A stretch of DNA of 44,681 nucleotides from Sarcina sp. DSM 11001 (GTDB lineage: Bacteria; Bacillota; Clostridia; Lachnospirales; Lachnospiraceae): assembly GCF_900101015.1 (NCBI RefSeq), contig NZ_FNFZ01000030.1, forward strand, positions 1 to 44,681, in the 5' to 3' direction. Made by a program: the position numbers and the translations under genes. Of the stretch, positions 41,323 through 44,681 are shown piece after piece. The notes beneath the pieces were generated by a model that was not told the origin of the DNA, searched no databases, and saw only the letters and a list, made by a program, of their open reading frames with translations. Position 1 is the stretch's first letter. The number at the start of each line of letters is the position of its first letter.

Positions 41323-42291
41323 ATGCAGAAACGATTGCGCAGACTGATCGTCGCGGTAGTGCTGAGTGTCTGTATGCTGGTTCTTTCCGGCTGCGGCGGA
41401 CATCGAATGATGATGGGAACAGGAGGCACGGCAGGAACCTATTATGCCTTCGGAGGTGTGCTTGCCCAGTATATGAAAAATTATACGGGATACAGTGTGA
41501 CTGCCGTTTCCACGGATGCGTCCAAGGCGAATATCCAGAGCATCGGCGACGGGGATTACCAGATGGGCTTTACCCAGTCGGATGTCATGGCTTATGCCTG
41601 GGAGGGGATCAAGTCCTTTGAGAAGGACGGCCCCAGCAGGGACTTCAGAGTCCTGGGAGGCCTGTACGCGGAGACAGTCCAGCTGATCACCATGAATGAC
41701 AAGATCCAGAGCGTGGCTGATCTGAAAGGCAAGAGCGTCTCGATCGGCGCTCCGGGTTCCGGTGTGTATTTTAACGCTGTGGATGTCCTGGAGGCCTCCG
41801 GCATCGGCCTGGACGGCATCAAGCCTCAGTACCAGAGCTTTGATGACAGTAAGGAAGCGCTCAAGGATGGTCAGATCGACGCCGCCTTTATCGTGGCGGG
41901 CGCTCCCACCTCCGCGATCACGGAGCTGGCTACGACCAACGGCGTGAACCTGATCCCGATCGACGGCGAGCTGCGGGACAAGATCATGGAGATGTGCCCG
42001 TATTACGCGCCCCTGCAGATCCCTGCGGACACCTATCCCAAACAGCCGGATCCCGTTGACACGATCACCATCAAGGCCACGATGATCGTCGATGCAGACC
42101 TCGATGCGGACGTCGTCTACGCGCTGACAGCAGCTATTTTTGACCACAAGGATGAGATCGCGCTTGAGAACGCCAAGGGACAGGAGCTCTCGATCGAGAA
42201 CGCGACGGATGGTATGGCGGTTCCTTTCCACAAAGGCGCTGCGAGGTATTATGCCGAGCACGGCGTAACCGTTGAGACAGCGGATCAATAA
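41323..42291 (+). CDS. TAXI-family TRAP transporter solute-binding lipoprotein
   Basis: 322 residues. A lipoprotein signal (RRLIVAVVLSVCMLVLSGC, lipobox LSGC with C24) anchors it outside. The mature part begins with the TAXI pattern GTGGTAGTYYAFGGVLAQYM and continues FTQSDVMAYAWEG, VADLKGKSVSIGAPGSG and DGQIDAAFIVAGAP. TAXI proteins bind glutamate or other carboxylates and hand them to a fused permease, which the next gene encodes after 13 bases. The ligand is unknown. A sigma-A-like promoter lies upstream. Confidence 0.93.
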   Translation: MQKRLRRLIVAVVLSVCMLVLSGCGGHRMMMGTGGTAGTYYAFGGVLAQYMKNYTGYSVTAVSTDASKANIQSIGDGDYQMGFTQSDVMAYAWEGIKSFEKDGPSRDFRVLGGLYAETVQLITMNDKIQSVADLKGKSVSIGAPGSGVYFNAVDVLEASGIGLDGIKPQYQSFDDSKEALKDGQIDAAFIVAGAPTSAITELATTNGVNLIPIDGELRDKIMEMCPYYAPLQIPADTYPKQPDPVDTITIKATMIVDADLDADVVYALTAAIFDHKDEIALENAKGQELSIENATDGMAVPFHKGAARYYAEHGVTVETADQ

Positions 42292-42304
42292 GGGGGGAGA
42301 GCGG

Positions 42305-44389
42305 ATGAGTAAAGAAGAAATCAAAAATTACGAAATCGAAAATGAAGACCTGGAAGAGGTCATGCGCAAATATGACCGTGAATCCAATGTCCGGGTATGG
42401 CAGGGAGTGCCGGCCATTATCGTCAAGGCGGTCCTGATCGGATTTTCCCTTTTCTGCATCTGGGTCACCCTGTTTGCGACCTTCCTGGAGGAGATCCGCC
42501 TCACTTCCTTTATGGGTCTGATTATCCTGCTGGGCTTTCTGACCTATCCCGCCAAAAAGGGGGAGCAGAAGGTCAATTATATTCCCTGGTATGACATTAT
42601 CGGCATGGTCCTGGGGACAGGCGCTTTCCTGTACTACACCTTCTCTGCGCAGCAGATCATCCAGCAGGGAACGCGCTTCCAGACCTACCAGATCATCATC
42701 GCCGTGATCGGTGTAGCTGCCCTTCTGGAAGTCACCCGCAGAAGCGTCGGCTGGCCCATTCTGTTTGTGGCTCTGTTCTTTATCCTCTATGCGATCCTGT
42801 ACGGCCTGACCAACCCGGCCTTCGCAGGGAGACTAAGGTATCTGGTCCGCAACCTCTTTTATACCAAGACCGGAATCCTTTCGACGCCGGTCAACGTGTG
42901 TTCCAAGTACATAGTAGTCTTTATTATCTTCGGTGCCTTCCTTGAGCGCACCGGTATCTCTGAATTTTTCATCAACCTCGCGAACTGCGCCGCAGGCCGT
43001 TATGCCGGCGGACCCGCCAAGGTCGCTGTCATTTCCTCCGCTCTTTGCGGTATGGTCAGCGGCTCTTCCGTTGGTAATACTGTCACGACCGGTTCTGTCA
43101 CGATCCCCATGATGAAGGAGACAGGCTATAAGCCGGAATTTGCGGGAGCAGTCGAGGCGGCAGCTTCGACGGGCGGGCAGATCATGCCCCCGATCATGGG
43201 CGCCGCCGCCTTCCTCATGGCGGACATCATGGGCGTTCCCTATTCCCAGGTCCTGGTGCGCGCCATCCTGCCCGCGATCCTGTACTTTACAGGTATCTTT
43301 ATCGCGGTCCATCTGGAAGCCAAAAAATACGGCCTCACCGGTATTCCTGAAGAACGCCTGCCCAGATTCGGACATCTGATCCGCAAGATCTATCTCCTGA
43401 TCCCCCTGATCCTTCTGGTAATCTGGGTCTCCAACAACATGATGACCATGCAGAGGGCGGCAGCCTATTCCATTATTGCCGCGATCGTCGTCGGCATTAT
43501 GGATGGAATTCTGGACGGAAGCTATAAAAAGGCTGTCCATGACCTGAAAAAAGACGGCGTGAGCGATCCTGTAAAGCAGGCCATCCTGGGGACGGACAAA
43601 GACACCGGAAACTGCTTTACGGTCCGCAAATTCCTGGATTCCCTGGAAGCCGGCGGCAAGGGGACCATCACTGTAGGCGCGGCCTGCGGCGTGGCGGGAA
43701 TCATTTCCGGAACGATCACTATGACGGGTCTCGCCAATGAAATGATCAATGCCATCGTTGCCGTCGCCGGTGACCGGCTCTTCATCGCCCTGTTCCTGAC
43801 CATGCTCTGCTGCATCGTCCTGGGCATGGGTGTTCCCACAACAGCTACCTACTGCATCATGGCGGCGACCTGCGCGCCGATCCTGACCAGAATGGGCGTT
43901 CCGATCCTGGCTGCGCATTTCTTCGTGTTCTATTTCGGCATTGTCGCGGATATCACTCCTCCGGTCGCCCTCGCGGCCTACGCGGGGAGCGCGATCGCCA
44001 AATCCAACCCCATGCGCACCGCTTTTAACGCCACAAAGCTTGCCATCGCGGCGTTCATCATCCCTTATGTCTTCTGCTTCAGCCCCGCCATGCTGCTGAT
44101 CGAGACCAATGCTGCAGAGGTCGCCCTGATCTCCATCACTTCCCTGGTCGGTATCTTCGGGGTGGCTTCAGCCCTCGAAGGATATCTGCTGACGGATATG
44201 GGCATCCTGGACCGCATCCTGCTGGTGGCCGGCGGCCTTTTGATGATCATTCCCGGTTCGATGACAGACATTATCGGTCTGGTGGTCATCGCCGCGGGCG
44301 TCGCCCTGCAGTTTTTCAAGGCAAATAAAATGAAACCTGAATTATTCATGGACACCAACGCAAGACCATGCCCCGTGTCTGGTGCCTGA
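42305..44389 (+). CDS. TRAP transporter fused permease (DctQ-DctM)
   Basis: 694 residues from the ATG at 42305, preceded by AAGGGGGGAGAGCGG; the longer open frame starts inside the previous gene without a site. The N-terminal third (about 35-165) is the small DctQ-like part, the rest the large DctM part of about 12 helices. Diagnostic pieces are VSGSSVGNTVTTGSVTIPMMKETGY, GGQIMPPIMGAAAFLMAD, LGMGVPTTATYCIMA and DITPPVALAAYAGSAIAKSNP. It moves the TAXI ligand with sodium or proton. It forms a two-gene operon with the binding protein. The end of the gene is close to the window edge region with transposase sequence. Confidence 0.95.
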   Translation: MSKEEIKNYEIENEDLEEVMRKYDRESNVRVWQGVPAIIVKAVLIGFSLFCIWVTLFATFLEEIRLTSFMGLIILLGFLTYPAKKGEQKVNYIPWYDIIGMVLGTGAFLYYTFSAQQIIQQGTRFQTYQIIIAVIGVAALLEVTRRSVGWPILFVALFFILYAILYGLTNPAFAGRLRYLVRNLFYTKTGILSTPVNVCSKYIVVFIIFGAFLERTGISEFFINLANCAAGRYAGGPAKVAVISSALCGMVSGSSVGNTVTTGSVTIPMMKETGYKPEFAGAVEAAASTGGQIMPPIMGAAAFLMADIMGVPYSQVLVRAILPAILYFTGIFIAVHLEAKKYGLTGIPEERLPRFGHLIRKIYLLIPLILLVIWVSNNMMTMQRAAAYSIIAAIVVGIMDGILDGSYKKAVHDLKKDGVSDPVKQAILGTDKDTGNCFTVRKFLDSLEAGGKGTITVGAACGVAGIISGTITMTGLANEMINAIVAVAGDRLFIALFLTMLCCIVLGMGVPTTATYCIMAATCAPILTRMGVPILAAHFFVFYFGIVADITPPVALAAYAGSAIAKSNPMRTAFNATKLAIAAFIIPYVFCFSPAMLLIETNAAEVALISITSLVGIFGVASALEGYLLTDMGILDRILLVAGGLLMIIPGSMTDIIGLVVIAAGVALQFFKANKMKPELFMDTNARPCPVSGA

Positions 44390-44525
44390 TTTTTACCAGT
44401 TATCTCTGAGGAATCCCAGCTACCGCTTGAAAAAGGGCATACTTCCCCTACAAATATCAAGGGATTCCTGCGAGATTGTCAATGTTTCTTATTGCATCAT
44501 ATCAGGGATGCAGAAGTGGCGGCCA
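44390..44525. other. Gap with inverted repeat, probably the end of a transposable element
   Basis: AGGAATCCC (44410-44418) and GGGATTCCT (44462-44470) form a perfect 9-bp inverted repeat around an A-rich piece. It may mark the TRAP gene's end or the IS end. No clear T-run follows. Confidence 0.35.
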
Positions 44526-44681
44526 CTATACTGCTGCTGGTTTCAAGCCCCTGATATTTGCAAGTGTTTGGTAGTATTCCTTTTTATAAGGACAGCTGCT
44601 GCAAAGTTTAAAAATCGTGTATCGCGCCGAATGTACAGCTTTGGCGGCAACCTTCAGCATTTTCAGCCGGATGGTATCAAC
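44526..44681 (-). CDS. Transposase C-terminal fragment, cut by the window edge (IS1380-like)
   Basis: 51 codons and a stop (CTA on the plus strand at 44526-44528) are open to the window edge, so the 5' part is outside. The peptide contains RLKMLKVAAKAVHSARYTIF, then KLCSSCPYKKEYYQTLANI. Ends with basic-aromatic RYTIFKL and CPY look like DDE transposases of the IS1380 group. The family call is tentative. No promoter or start can be seen. Confidence 0.6.
   Translation of the reverse strand, partial: VDTIRLKMLKVAAKAVHSARYTIFKLCSSCPYKKEYYQTLANIRGLKPAAV

Overview
The window looks like chromosomal DNA from a Gram-positive, low-oxygen-adapted member of the Clostridia, most likely Lachnospiraceae. 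The supporting signs are AGGAGG-type ribosome sites, roughly 50 % G+C by eye, the gene content, and the IS4-type and RAYT-type elements. The family assignment is inference. All protein calls come from reading motifs and were not searched.

Layout. 18-1430: decayed IS4-family transposase, a REP-like inverted repeat and a run of three hairpins. 1671-2906: PD-(D/E)XK (Rpn/PDDEXK) nuclease. 3133-10985: a surface/polyphosphate module (VTC-domain polymerase, DUF4956 membrane protein, Cthe_2159-type beta-helix surface protein, OmpR-type regulator, histidine kinase, phosphodiester glycosidase, small membrane protein). Its two transcription units start at near-identical promoters, each carrying an 11-bp-period direct repeat. 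11121-15775 (minus): MATE transporter fused to an RsbW-like ATPase domain, a formyltransferase and an RsbU/SpoIIE-type phosphatase. 16150-18000: serine O-acetyltransferase and superoxide dismutase. 18067-22684 (minus): M13 metallopeptidase and HflX with a large insertion. 22939-23652: OhrR-like regulator with a recognisable OhrR operator. 24133-32578: secA, prfB, an AlaX-type editing protein, a small membrane protein and a second M13 peptidase. 32889-37070 (minus): Na/Pi cotransporter-PhoU protein and glycogen debranching enzyme. 37164-39072: a RAYT transposase bracketed by inverted REP units, plus a triple REP array. 39086-44389: PfkB-type sugar kinase, cytidylate kinase-like protein and a TAXI-TRAP transporter. 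44526-44681 (minus): end of another transposase, cut by the window edge.

Two themes run across the window. First, copies of one REP-like sequence (core GGGACGGTYCTTTTGTGTC) lie at five places, and a RAYT gene, the enzyme class expected to mobilise such repeats, sits between two inverted copies. Second, very many intergenic regions and several coding regions carry their own short tandem repeat with an exact private period (12, 14, 21, 27, 34, 35, 37, 39, 45, 61, about 80 bp). Two of these duplicate the end of the upstream gene (prfB and hflX), and others insert low-complexity protein into conserved enzymes (HflX, AlaX).

Functional links. The two-component system probably drives its own polyphosphate/surface operon and the downstream glycosidase operon. 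The Na/Pi-PhoU transporter could feed the same phosphate economy. The MATE-ATPase fusion together with the RsbU-like phosphatase suggests a partner-switching type of control attached to a transporter. These links are inferred from sequence and neighbourhood only.
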